A stretch of DNA of 24,308 bases from CAZJFH01 sp964545205 (GTDB lineage Bacteria > Pseudomonadota > Alphaproteobacteria > Rhodospirillales > Magnetospirillaceae). A model generated the notes under the pieces. That model searched no databases, was not told where the DNA came from, and worked only from the letters and a program-made list of their open reading frames with translations. Position numbers and translations under genes: made by a program. The DNA lies in assembly GCA_964545205.1 (NCBI GenBank), contig CAZJFH010000074.1, forward strand, positions 1 to 24,308. The letters are read 5' to 3'. Positions 7,965 through 15,001 of the stretch are shown here, piece after piece; positions within the stretch are counted from its first letter, which is position 1; every line of letters begins with the position of its first letter.

Positions 7965-8906
7965 ATGCCTATCGCACCGCTGCTGATCCTGGCCCTCGGG
8001 CTGACGGTTGGTTCCTCCCCGTCCCTGGCGGCCGAGCGCTACGAGGCGATCGCCTCCGCTCGGGATTTGAGCGGCCCGGCCGCGGTCGCGGCGCTCGACG
8101 ACGGGCGTGTGTTTGTCGTCGAAGCAATGGACGGGCGCCTGACGGAACTCCACGACCGGGACGGCGACGGCCGCTTCGAGGCAAGAACGGTGCGGCTGAC
8201 GCGCCTCGCCGGGCTGAACGGCGTGGCTGCCGCCGAGGGCGGCTTGTGGCTGTCGGCCCGAAATCGCCTGCTGTGGTGGGGCATCCGTGCCGAGGCGCCC
8301 GAAGAGGTCGCGGACGGCCTTCCGCCGGCAGCCGCGCTCGCGCGGGCGCTCGCCTTGGGCCCGGACGGGCGCCTTTACGTCAGCGCAGACGAGGTCCTCG
8401 CCCGCTTCGACCCGCGGGACGGCGATCTCGGGGTCTATGCCCGCGGACTGCGCGCCGTCACCGGCTTCGGCTGGCACCCGGCGACGCTCGGGTTCTGGGG
8501 CGTCGACCGAGGCCAGCCCGGCAGCGCCCCCGGCGAACTCAACCGCCTGGTCATCGCCAACGACTATGGCTGGCCCGGCTGTCCGGGCGCCGCCGCCGAC
8601 GCGCGGTGCCGCGGCACCACCGCCGCGGCGCTGGAGTTTCCGCACCATCCGATGGCCATGGCCTTCGTTCCGGCCGGCCCCCACGCCGGCGACGCCATCG
8701 TGGCCGCCGAGGATGCCGGCGGCGCCACGCGGCTGTACCGGGTCGACTTCGACCCGCGCGGCGCGCCGGGTGCCGTAATGCCGGTCGTCGAGGACCCGCC
8801 GTGGGAGGGCATCAGCGGTCTGGCGGCGATGCCCGACGGCAGCGTTCTGGTCGCCGCCCCCGAATCGGGAGTTCTGTGGCGGGTGGTGATTAGGCGACGG
8901 GAGTAG
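7965..8906 (+). CDS. Exported beta-propeller protein, PQQ-dependent sugar (sorbosone) dehydrogenase type
   Basis: The 313-residue protein has a Sec-type signal peptide (about 1-22, ending in LAA). The body shows repeated propeller blades (PDGRLYVS, HPATLGFWGVD, PDGSVLVAAPESGVLWRV), the acidic DRDGDGRFE loop, and the GELNRL...NDYGWPGCPG segment that marks the soluble PQQ glucose/sorbosone dehydrogenase group. Members oxidise sugars in the periplasm using PQQ, but many relatives have lost the catalytic residues and the substrate is often unknown. At 313 residues it is slightly short for the group. It is divergent from the amidohydrolase pair, with 179 bp between the starts. Nothing in the window supplies PQQ synthesis. 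Confidence 0.8.
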   Translation: MPIAPLLILALGLTVGSSPSLAAERYEAIASARDLSGPAAVAALDDGRVFVVEAMDGRLTELHDRDGDGRFEARTVRLTRLAGLNGVAAAEGGLWLSARNRLLWWGIRAEAPEEVADGLPPAAALARALALGPDGRLYVSADEVLARFDPRDGDLGVYARGLRAVTGFGWHPATLGFWGVDRGQPGSAPGELNRLVIANDYGWPGCPGAAADARCRGTTAAALEFPHHPMAMAFVPAGPHAGDAIVAAEDAGGATRLYRVDFDPRGAPGAVMPVVEDPPWEGISGLAAMPDGSVLVAAPESGVLWRVVIRRRE

Positions 8907-9058
8907 CCACCCCGCAGGTTCGAACCATATCGATCGGCGCACATCTCTGAGGGGCTATAACCTCTTTTCTATTTCTTTGCGTTAAAGTTCCGTTGCTAAA
9001 TTCGCGTCAACAGAAGAACGCTCGTCACGAACAAGGCGGGCCAGCGCGGAGGAAGCCC
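8907..9058 (+). promoter_or_regulatory. Upstream region of amiCR; AT-richer patch, promoter not resolved
   Basis: The stretch 8941-9005 is clearly AT-richer than its surroundings and precedes amiC, so it should contain the operon promoter. I see no convincing sigma-70 pair and no sigma-54 GG-N10-GC element. TATAAC at 8956-8961 has no matching -35. GGAGGAA just before 9059 is a strong ribosome binding site for amiC. Confidence 0.3.
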
Positions 9059-10204
9059 ATGCCGAGTCGAGGTGCCAACACCTCCGAACCTTGGCGCGTC
9101 GGTGTACTGTTCTCGAGGACCGGGTTCATGTCGATCATCGAGGAGACCCAGCTTTGGGGAACCCTCACCGCGATCGACGAAATCAACGCAGCGGGCGGCA
9201 TCAACGGACGCGAAGTGGTCCCGGTGATCTACGATCCGGGATCCGAAGCCGCCGCCTTCGGGCAGTATGCCAAGCGGCTGATGATCGAGGACGGCGTGAC
9301 GACCATCTTCGGCTGCTACACCTCGAGCAGCCGAAAGGCCGTCATCCCGGTCGTGGAGCGCCTGAACGGGCTGTTGTGGTACCCGACGCTCTACGAGGGT
9401 TTCGAGTTCTCGCCCAACGTCATCTACACGGGTTCGGCGCCGAACCAGAACAGCGTCGAGTTGAGCCGCTATCTGATGGAGAACTTCGGCCGGCGCTTCT
9501 ACCTGGTGGGCTCGGATTACGTCTATCCCCGCGAGACCAACCGCATCATGAACGAGCTGGTCCGCGCCAACGGCGGCGAAGTCGTCGGCGAGGTCTATCT
9601 GTCGCTGCGCGCCCAGCGCAAGGACTTCCTGCCGGTCATGCGCGACATCCGCATGGCCACCCCCGACGTCATCTTCTCGACGGTGGTCGGGGACAGCACG
9701 GTCCATCTCTACCAGGCCTATGCCGAGGCCGGCGGCGATCCGAAGACGATGCCCATCGCCAGCCTGACGACCACCGAGGCCGAGATCCGCGCCATGGGCT
9801 ACGACGTCGGCGCCGGCCACATCACCGCCGCTCCGTATTTCGAATGCCTGGAGGGCGAACGCAACGCGTCGTTCGTCTCGACCTTCAAGCGCCGCTACGG
9901 CGGCGATGCGCGAACGAACATGTGCGTGGAGGCCGCCTACTTCCAGGTCCACATCTTCGCCCGCGCCCTCGCCCAGACCAACACGCTCGATACCGACGTC
10001 CTGCGGCCGATGGTCCTGGGCTCGGATTTCGAGGCGCCGCAGGGCCAGGTCAGCGTCAATCCGGCGTGCAGCCACACGGATCTGTGGACGCGGATCGGCC
10101 GCGCCAACGGCCGCGGCCAGTTCGACATCCTGCGGCAGTCGAGCAGCCCCGTGTCGGCCGACCCCTACCTGCTCGGCTACGGCCGCAAGGCGGCGGCGCG
10201 ATGA
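9059..10204 (+). CDS. amiC: AmiC, cytoplasmic amide sensor and negative regulator of AmiR
   Basis: AmiC binds short-chain amides and, when empty, sequesters the antiterminator AmiR. This 381-residue protein has the periplasmic-binding-protein fold (type I) but no signal peptide, as expected for AmiC. Conserved pocket elements are YTSSSRKAV (Tyr87, Ser89), WYPTLYEGFE (Tyr108, Thr110), APNQNS and GSDYVYPRE. These match the Pseudomonas aeruginosa AmiC pattern closely. The ATG at 9059 is chosen over an upstream TTG at 8993 because of GGAGGAA a few bases before it and because homology starts soon after. The stop overlaps the amiR start (ATGA), which keeps the two partners at matched levels. The gene lies upstream of the terminator that gates the rest of the operon, so its own expression should not need antitermination. 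Confidence 0.93.
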   Translation: MPSRGANTSEPWRVGVLFSRTGFMSIIEETQLWGTLTAIDEINAAGGINGREVVPVIYDPGSEAAAFGQYAKRLMIEDGVTTIFGCYTSSSRKAVIPVVERLNGLLWYPTLYEGFEFSPNVIYTGSAPNQNSVELSRYLMENFGRRFYLVGSDYVYPRETNRIMNELVRANGGEVVGEVYLSLRAQRKDFLPVMRDIRMATPDVIFSTVVGDSTVHLYQAYAEAGGDPKTMPIASLTTTEAEIRAMGYDVGAGHITAAPYFECLEGERNASFVSTFKRRYGGDARTNMCVEAAYFQVHIFARALAQTNTLDTDVLRPMVLGSDFEAPQGQVSVNPACSHTDLWTRIGRANGRGQFDILRQSSSPVSADPYLLGYGRKAAAR

Positions 10205-10803
10205 CGATGGTCGACGGCAAGCGCCTGCGCCGCCTGACCGAGCGGTTGGCCGGCCTTGAAATCCTGGTGCTGACCCAGCGCGACGCCGACGGCCAGACGC
10301 TGATTCGCGAACTGCAGCGCACCCGCGCCGCGGTGCGCCATGTCTGGCCGATTCCCGACCGGCTGCCGCAACAGGCCGACGCCGTGTTCTGCGACCTCGT
10401 GCCCGATCTCGCCACCCGGCTGCCGTGGCTGCCGGGCGAGGCGGCGGCGGCGCTGATCGTGGTGCTGCCCGACCGCGGGCCCGCCGATCTCCTCGCGCTC
10501 CACGACAGCGCCCCGCACGCCGTCCTGCCGCGACCCCTGTCAGCCGGCGCCGTCGTGCCGACCCTGATCACCGGCTACGAGCAGCTCCAGTACGAGCGCC
10601 GCCTGCGCTCGCGCATCGACAAGCTCGACGAGACCCTGCGCGCCATGCGCAACGTCGAACGCGCGAAGGCCATCCTGATGCGCAGCCGCAGCATCGACGA
10701 GGAGGAGGCGTTCCAGTTCCTGCGCCGCCAGGCGATGGAGCGGCGTATATCCATAGGGCGATTAGCCGAAACGGTCATTGCGTCGCAAGACCTGCTCGGA
10801 TAG
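10201..10803 (+). CDS. amiR: AmiR, ANTAR-domain transcription antiterminator
   Basis: AmiR is an RNA-binding protein that lets RNA polymerase pass a leader terminator. The 200 residues comprise a receiver-like domain (about 18-120), a coiled coil (about 122-150) and the ANTAR domain (about 145-195) with NVERAKAILM, a central EEEAFQFLRRQAME and a closing I..LAETVI helix. P. aeruginosa AmiR is similar in length (about 196) and is controlled by AmiC binding rather than phosphorylation. Here the receiver has Asp65 in a CDLVP context that resembles a phosphoacceptor site, although the N-terminal acidic pair of true receivers is absent. The ATG at 10201 overlaps the amiC stop by four bases. The probable RNA target begins 34 nt downstream. 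Confidence 0.93.
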   Translation: MTMVDGKRLRRLTERLAGLEILVLTQRDADGQTLIRELQRTRAAVRHVWPIPDRLPQQADAVFCDLVPDLATRLPWLPGEAAAALIVVLPDRGPADLLALHDSAPHAVLPRPLSAGAVVPTLITGYEQLQYERRLRSRIDKLDETLRAMRNVERAKAILMRSRSIDEEEAFQFLRRQAMERRISIGRLAETVIASQDLLG

Positions 10804-10836
10804 CATCGCGATAGTTTTTCTCGGCCACAGGCCGAT

Positions 10837-10884
10837 GCGGCAACGGCGCCGCCAGAAAATTTCAAATATCGGGCAACGAAGCCC
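10837..10884 (+). promoter_or_regulatory. ANTAR antiterminator element: two hexaloop hairpins in the leader RNA
   Basis: Hairpin 1 pairs GCGGC (10837-10841) with GCCGC (10848-10852) around the hexaloop AACGGC. Hairpin 2 pairs GGGC (10871-10874) with GCCC (10881-10884) around AACGAA. Both six-base loops have A at position 1 and G at position 4, the signature bound by ANTAR proteins. The linker is 18 nt. The 3' arm of hairpin 2 is also the start of the terminator's 5' arm, so the two structures exclude each other. The element sits directly after amiR and before the transporter and amidase genes. The stem and loop pattern is seen directly; binding by AmiR is inferred. Confidence 0.85.
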
Positions 10885-10925
10885 CCGTGCTTGTCATCGC
10901 AGGATGGCATCACGGGGGCTTTTTT
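10880..10925 (+). terminator. Intrinsic terminator gating the amide transport/amidase genes
   Basis: The arms AGCCCCCGTG (10880-10889) and CACGGGGGCT (10911-10920) form ten perfect pairs. Inside, TGTCATC (10892-10898) pairs with GATGGCA (10903-10909) with one G-U, around a GCAG loop. Six T residues (10920-10925) follow. This is a strong rho-independent terminator placed 23 nt before the next start codon, so it should be conditional. Its 5' arm overlaps ANTAR hairpin 2. Confidence 0.93.
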
Positions 10926-10947
10926 ATTTCTCGAACGGGAGGAAACG

Positions 10948-12195
10948 ATGTCGATCAAGAGGAGAGACTTTCTCAAGGGCACGGCCGCGCTTGGTGCGGC
11001 CGCCTCGGTCGGATTTCCGCACATCTGGATCAAGGACGCCTCGCTGGCCCGGGCCGCCGGCGGCGAGATCAAGGTCGGCGTGCTGTTCTCGCTGACCGGC
11101 ACCACCGCGATCATCGAGGAGTCGCTGCACAAGGCCACCCTGCTGGCGATCGAGGAGATCAACGCCCAGGGCGGCATCAACGGCATGAAGATCGTGCCGA
11201 TCGAGGAGGATCCGGCCTCCGACCCGGCCACTTTCGCCGACAAGGCGCGCAAGCTGGTGCTGTCGGACCGCTGCGTCAGCGTCTTCGGCTCCTACACCTC
11301 GGCGAGCCGCAAGGCCGTCCTGCCGGTGTTCGAGAAGCGCAACAACCTGTACTGGTACCCGACCCTCTACGAGGGCCGCGAGTGCTCGAAGAACGTCATC
11401 TACACCGGCGCGGTGCCGAACCAGCAGCAGGATGAGTTCATCCCGTGGCTGATCAAGAATTTCGGTCCGAAATTCTACCTGATCGGCTCGAACTACATCT
11501 ATCCCAAGGAGGAGAACAACTACTGCAAGACGCTGCTGGCCAAGCACGGCGGCGAGGTCGTCGGCGAGGAATACGTCCCGTTGGGCCATTCCGAGTTCAG
11601 CTCGGTGATCAACAAGTTCCGCAACCTGCAGCCCAACGTGATCTTCTCCACCGTGGTCGGCGATTCGGTGGTGGCCCTGCACCGGCAGTACCGCGCCGCC
11701 GGGCTCGATCCGGCCAAGATGCCGATGGCCAGCCTGACGACCTCGGAGAACGAGATCGCCGCGATGGGCGGCGACGCCGCCGCCGGTCACTTCACCTCGG
11801 CGCCCTATTTCATGGTCCACAAATCGCCCGAGAACGAACGTTTCGTCGAGGCCTACCGCAAGCGCTGGGGCGGCGACAAGGTCACGCACTTCGTCTCGGA
11901 GCCGACCTATTTCCAGGTCCACCTGTTCAAGCAGGCGGTCGAGAAGCTGGACCCCAAGGACATCGATCCGACGACCATCCGCGAGGCGGTGAAGGGGACC
12001 GAGATGATCGCGCCGCAGGGCAAGGTGCGGATCGAGCAGGACAATCTGCACACCTGGCTGTGGCCGAAGATCGCGATGGCCAAGCCGGACGGCCAGTTCG
12101 AGGTCCTGGTCGAGTCGAAGGAATGGATCAAGCCCGATCCCTACGCGGCCTACCCCGGGCAGATGTGCACCGAGGCCGGCCTGAAGCAGGCGTAG
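10948..12195 (+). CDS. urtA: UrtA-type substrate-binding protein of urea/short-chain amide ABC transporter
   Basis: This is a periplasmic receptor that delivers its ligand to the permeases encoded downstream. The 415 residues begin with a twin-arginine signal (KRRDFLK at 4-10, hydrophobic to about 37), so Tat export is likely. The mature part is clearly homologous to AmiC of the same operon and keeps the same pocket elements: YTSASRKAV (Tyr116, Ser118), WYPTLYEG (Tyr137), VPNQQQ and GSNYIYPKE. The ligand is therefore probably a short-chain amide such as acetamide, and urea is possible. The ATG at 10948 has GGGAGGAAA just upstream; an in-frame ATG within the terminator loop is rejected. This is the first gene after the antitermination site. 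Confidence 0.92.
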   Translation: MSIKRRDFLKGTAALGAAASVGFPHIWIKDASLARAAGGEIKVGVLFSLTGTTAIIEESLHKATLLAIEEINAQGGINGMKIVPIEEDPASDPATFADKARKLVLSDRCVSVFGSYTSASRKAVLPVFEKRNNLYWYPTLYEGRECSKNVIYTGAVPNQQQDEFIPWLIKNFGPKFYLIGSNYIYPKEENNYCKTLLAKHGGEVVGEEYVPLGHSEFSSVINKFRNLQPNVIFSTVVGDSVVALHRQYRAAGLDPAKMPMASLTTSENEIAAMGGDAAAGHFTSAPYFMVHKSPENERFVEAYRKRWGGDKVTHFVSEPTYFQVHLFKQAVEKLDPKDIDPTTIREAVKGTEMIAPQGKVRIEQDNLHTWLWPKIAMAKPDGQFEVLVESKEWIKPDPYAAYPGQMCTEAGLKQA

Positions 12196-12201
12196 CACCG
12201 C

Positions 12202-12238
12202 CGTCCGGCGGCCCCGCCTCGGCGGGCGCCGCCGGACG
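12202..12238 (+). other. GC-rich stem-loop between urtA and urtB
   Basis: CGTCCGGCGGC (12202-12212) pairs with GCCGCCGGACG (12228-12238). Inside, CCCGC (12213-12217) pairs with GCGGG (12222-12226) around CTCG, with one unpaired C at 12227. No T-run follows, so it is not a classic terminator. A stem at this place commonly protects the binding-protein mRNA or reduces transcription into the permease genes; that role is inferred. Confidence 0.65.
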
Positions 12239-12262
12239 CCCTTCCTTCGACCGGAGCACCCG

Positions 12263-13132
12263 ATGGAATTCACAGTCCAACAGTTCCTGACCGGGCTCAG
12301 CATCGCCTCGATCCTGCTGCTCGTCGCCCTGGGCCTCTCGATCATCTACGGCTCGATGGGGGTCATCAACCTGGCGCACGGCGAGTTCGTGATGCTCGGC
12401 GCCTACACCGCCTGGACACTGCAGAGCGAGCTTGGCCTGGACCTGATTTCCAGCCTGGTGCCGATCTTCCTGTTCGTCGCCTTGTGCGGCTGGATCATCG
12501 AGCGCGGGGTCATCCGGTACCTCTACAGGCGGCCGCTGGACACCATCCTGGCGACCTGGGGGCTCGGCGTGATGCTGCAGCAGATCGTGCGGCTGCTGGC
12601 CGGCGGCGAGCTGCGCTACGTCAAGATGCCCGACTCCCTGGCCCACAGCACCAGCCTGCTGGGCACCGAGATCTCCGCGTATCGCGTCTTCATCTTCGTC
12701 GTCGCGGCGGCGCTGTTCCTGGTGACCTGGGCGTTGCTGAACCGGACCGGCATCGGCATGAAGCTGCGCGCGGTCGTGCAAGACCCCCAGGTCGCCGCCT
12801 GCTTCGGCGTCGACGCCGACCGCATCCACGGCCTCACCTTCGCCTACGGCGCCGGCCTGGCCGGCCTGGCCGGCGCGCTGGTCTCGCCGTTGAAGAGCGT
12901 CTCGCCCGAGATGGGCACCGGCTACGTCATCGATGCCTTCATGGTCGTCGTGCTGGGCGGGGTCCAGAGCCTGTTCGGCACCGTCGCCAGCGCCTTCCTG
13001 CTCGGCGAACTCAGCGGCGCCATCGCCTTCCTGCACAACGACACGGTGGCGAAGGCCCTGGTGCTGCTGGCCATCGTCGTGCTGATCCGGTTCCGCCCGC
13101 AAGGCCTGTTCACGATCAAGGTGCGCGCATGA
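12263..13132 (+). CDS. urtB: UrtB-type ABC transporter permease
   Basis: This is a 289-residue inner-membrane permease of the branched-chain amino acid/urea (LivH/UrtB) family, about eight membrane helices. The family motif GVINLAHGEFVMLGAY lies at 33-48. A conserved VQDPQVAACFGVD-like loop follows the middle helices, and GGVQSLFGTV lies near the end. The length matches LivH-like permeases and lacks the long N-terminal extension of some urea UrtB proteins. GGAG 6 nt before the ATG at 12263 supports the start. The stop overlaps the start of urtC by four bases. With urtC it should form the transmembrane channel. Confidence 0.92.
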   Translation: MEFTVQQFLTGLSIASILLLVALGLSIIYGSMGVINLAHGEFVMLGAYTAWTLQSELGLDLISSLVPIFLFVALCGWIIERGVIRYLYRRPLDTILATWGLGVMLQQIVRLLAGGELRYVKMPDSLAHSTSLLGTEISAYRVFIFVVAAALFLVTWALLNRTGIGMKLRAVVQDPQVAACFGVDADRIHGLTFAYGAGLAGLAGALVSPLKSVSPEMGTGYVIDAFMVVVLGGVQSLFGTVASAFLLGELSGAIAFLHNDTVAKALVLLAIVVLIRFRPQGLFTIKVRA

Positions 13133-14241
13133 TGACCAAGGACGTTCGCTTCCAATTCGCCGCCTACGCGGTGGCCTGTGCCGCGATGCTCTCGGTGCCG
13201 CTGTTCGTCGACGACGCCTTCCTGCTCAACAAGTTCGCGCGCTATCTGGTGCTCGGCATGCTGGCGATGTCCCTCAGCCTGGCCTGGGGCTATGCCGGCA
13301 TCCTCAATCTGGGCCAGGCGCTGTTCTTCGGCCTCGGCTCCTACTGCATGGCGATGGCGCTCAAGCTCAAGACCGTGCCGGTGCACACCGGCCCGGAAGG
13401 CCTGCCCGATTTCATGGTCTGGAACAACGTTTCGGAGTTGCCGTGGCTGTGGGTGCCGTTCCACTCGGTCGCCTTCGGCATCGCCGCCGGCGTGCTGGTG
13501 CCGGTGCTGGCCGCCCTGGCGCTGGGCTGGTTCATGTTCCGCGGCCGCGTCGCGGGGGTGTATGTCGCCATCATCACCCTGGCCGCGATGGTCGTCGTCA
13601 ACCTGCTGATCATCGACCAGCAGCGCTACACCGGCGGCTTCAACGGCATCACCGACCTGGCGCAGCTCGAGCTGTTCGGGCTGGCGTTCGACGCCTACAG
13701 CCCGTCGATCTACTACCTGGTCGCCGTCTGCCTCACCATCGCGCTCGGCCTCGGGCTGGCGGTGACGCGCAGCAAGACCGGGCTGGTGCTGCAGGCGGTC
13801 CGCGACCAGGAAGACCGGGTGCGCTACTTCGGCTACGACGTCGCGCACTACAAGATGTTCGTGATGGCCGCCTCGGCGGCGATCGCCGGCGTCGCCGGCA
13901 TGCTCTACACCGTCGTGATGGAGTTCGCGTCGCCGACCTTCCTGGGCGTGCCGCTGTCGCTGTCGGTGGTGATCTGGTGCGCGGTCGGCGGCCGCCAGAG
14001 CCTGCTCGGCGCGGCCCTGGGCGCCATCGTGGTCACCGGGATGCAGGGCAGCCTGTCGGAATCGGAGATCTTCCTCGAAACCTGGACGCTGGTGATGGGC
14101 GCCGGCTTCGTGCTGGTCGTGCTGTTCCTGCCCACCGGCCTCGCCGGACTGGTCGCCGGCGTCATCGACCGTCTGGCGCGGGCCCGCGCCCCCCGGGTCG
14201 CGCCGCCGTTGCGCGCGGCCGGCGAGAAGGAGGCCGCGTGA
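13129..14241 (+). CDS. urtC: UrtC-type ABC transporter permease
   Basis: This is the second inner-membrane permease, of the LivM/UrtC family, 370 residues. The motif GYAGILNLGQALFFGLGSY at 54-72 is typical. Later come a membrane-loop segment FRGRVAGVYVAIITLA, the YTGGFNGI segment and the cytoplasmic coupling loop around VRDQEDRVRYFGYD. About nine to ten hydrophobic helices are visible. The ATG at 13129 overlaps the urtB stop (ATGATGA); the next ATG at 13132 is an equally possible start and changes only one residue. The C-terminus ends in a charged Arg/Ala tail. The urtD start lies one base after the stop. Confidence 0.92.
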   Translation: MMTKDVRFQFAAYAVACAAMLSVPLFVDDAFLLNKFARYLVLGMLAMSLSLAWGYAGILNLGQALFFGLGSYCMAMALKLKTVPVHTGPEGLPDFMVWNNVSELPWLWVPFHSVAFGIAAGVLVPVLAALALGWFMFRGRVAGVYVAIITLAAMVVVNLLIIDQQRYTGGFNGITDLAQLELFGLAFDAYSPSIYYLVAVCLTIALGLGLAVTRSKTGLVLQAVRDQEDRVRYFGYDVAHYKMFVMAASAAIAGVAGMLYTVVMEFASPTFLGVPLSLSVVIWCAVGGRQSLLGAALGAIVVTGMQGSLSESEIFLETWTLVMGAGFVLVVLFLPTGLAGLVAGVIDRLARARAPRVAPPLRAAGEKEAA

Positions 14242-14242
14242 C

Positions 14243-15001
14243 ATGAGCGCCTATCTCGAACTTCGCGGCGTCGCCGTCAGCTTCAACGGCTTCCCCGCGG
14301 TCAACGGTCTCGACATGAGCGTGGGACGCGGCGAGCTGCGCTGCCTGATCGGGCCGAACGGCGCCGGCAAGACCACCGCGCTCGACATGATCTGCGGCAA
14401 GACCAAGCCGGCGGCTGGCTCGATACGCCTCGGCGGCCATGAACTGGCGCGGCTCGAGGAGCACAAGATTGCGCGCCTGGGCGTCGGCCGCAAATTCCAG
14501 GTTCCCAGCGTGTTCCGCGATCTCACCGTCCGCGACAATCTGCGGGTGGCCCACTGCCGCCGGCTCGGCGTCTTCGCCAACGTGATCCGCTTCGGCGGGC
14601 GGGGCGTCGACGAGGATCTGCACAAACTGGCCGAGTTCGTCGGATTGCAGGACGCCCTGGACCGCCCCGCCGGCCACCTGTCGCACGGCCAGACGCAGTG
14701 GCTGGAACTGGCGCTGCTGCTCGCCCAGGACAGCGACCTGATCCTGATGGACGAGCCGACCGCCGGCATGACGGCACAGGAGACGCGGCGCACCGCCGAA
14801 CTGTTCAACCGCCTCAAGGGCAAGCACACGCTGATCGTCGTCGAGCACGACATGGGCTTCATCAAGGAGATCGGCGACGTGATCTCGGTGATGCACCAGG
14901 GGCGCATGCTGGCCGAGGGCTCGGTGGCGGCGGTCGAGGCCGATCCGAGGGTCCGCGAGGCTTATCTCGGCTCGGGAGGTATCGGCCATGCTGTCGCTTG
15001 A
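14243..15001 (+). CDS. urtD: UrtD-type ABC transporter ATP-binding protein
   Basis: This is a 252-residue cytoplasmic ATPase subunit. Walker A GPNGAGKT is at 37-44, the ABC signature LSHGQ at 146-150, Walker B with DEP at 170-172, and the switch His202 (VEHD). The LSHGQ-x-QWLE form of the signature is characteristic of UrtD rather than LivG, which supports a urea/amide-type transporter. AAGGAGG about ten bases upstream supports the ATG at 14243. Its last 14 bases overlap the urtE start, indicating translational coupling. Confidence 0.93.
   Translation: MSAYLELRGVAVSFNGFPAVNGLDMSVGRGELRCLIGPNGAGKTTALDMICGKTKPAAGSIRLGGHELARLEEHKIARLGVGRKFQVPSVFRDLTVRDNLRVAHCRRLGVFANVIRFGGRGVDEDLHKLAEFVGLQDALDRPAGHLSHGQTQWLELALLLAQDSDLILMDEPTAGMTAQETRRTAELFNRLKGKHTLIVVEHDMGFIKEIGDVISVMHQGRMLAEGSVAAVEADPRVREAYLGSGGIGHAVA

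Noticed and set aside
8949..8968. GAGG...CCTC followed by TTTT after the beta-propeller gene as a terminator
   Set aside because: The stem is only four base pairs and the loop is eight bases, which is too weak to call.
8993..9058. Earlier TTG start for AmiC giving 22 more residues
   Set aside because: There is no ribosome binding site before the TTG, whereas GGAGGAA precedes the ATG at 9059 and homology begins shortly after it.
10821..10835. TCGGCC-ACA-GGCCGA stem as the first ANTAR hairpin
   Set aside because: Its loop is three bases and cannot be drawn as a hexaloop with A1 and G4. The stems at 10837 and 10871 fit far better.
10891..10947. In-frame upstream start for the UrtA-type protein
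   Set aside because: It lies within the terminator hairpin and would place 19 residues before the twin-arginine signal; the ATG at 10948 has a strong ribosome binding site.
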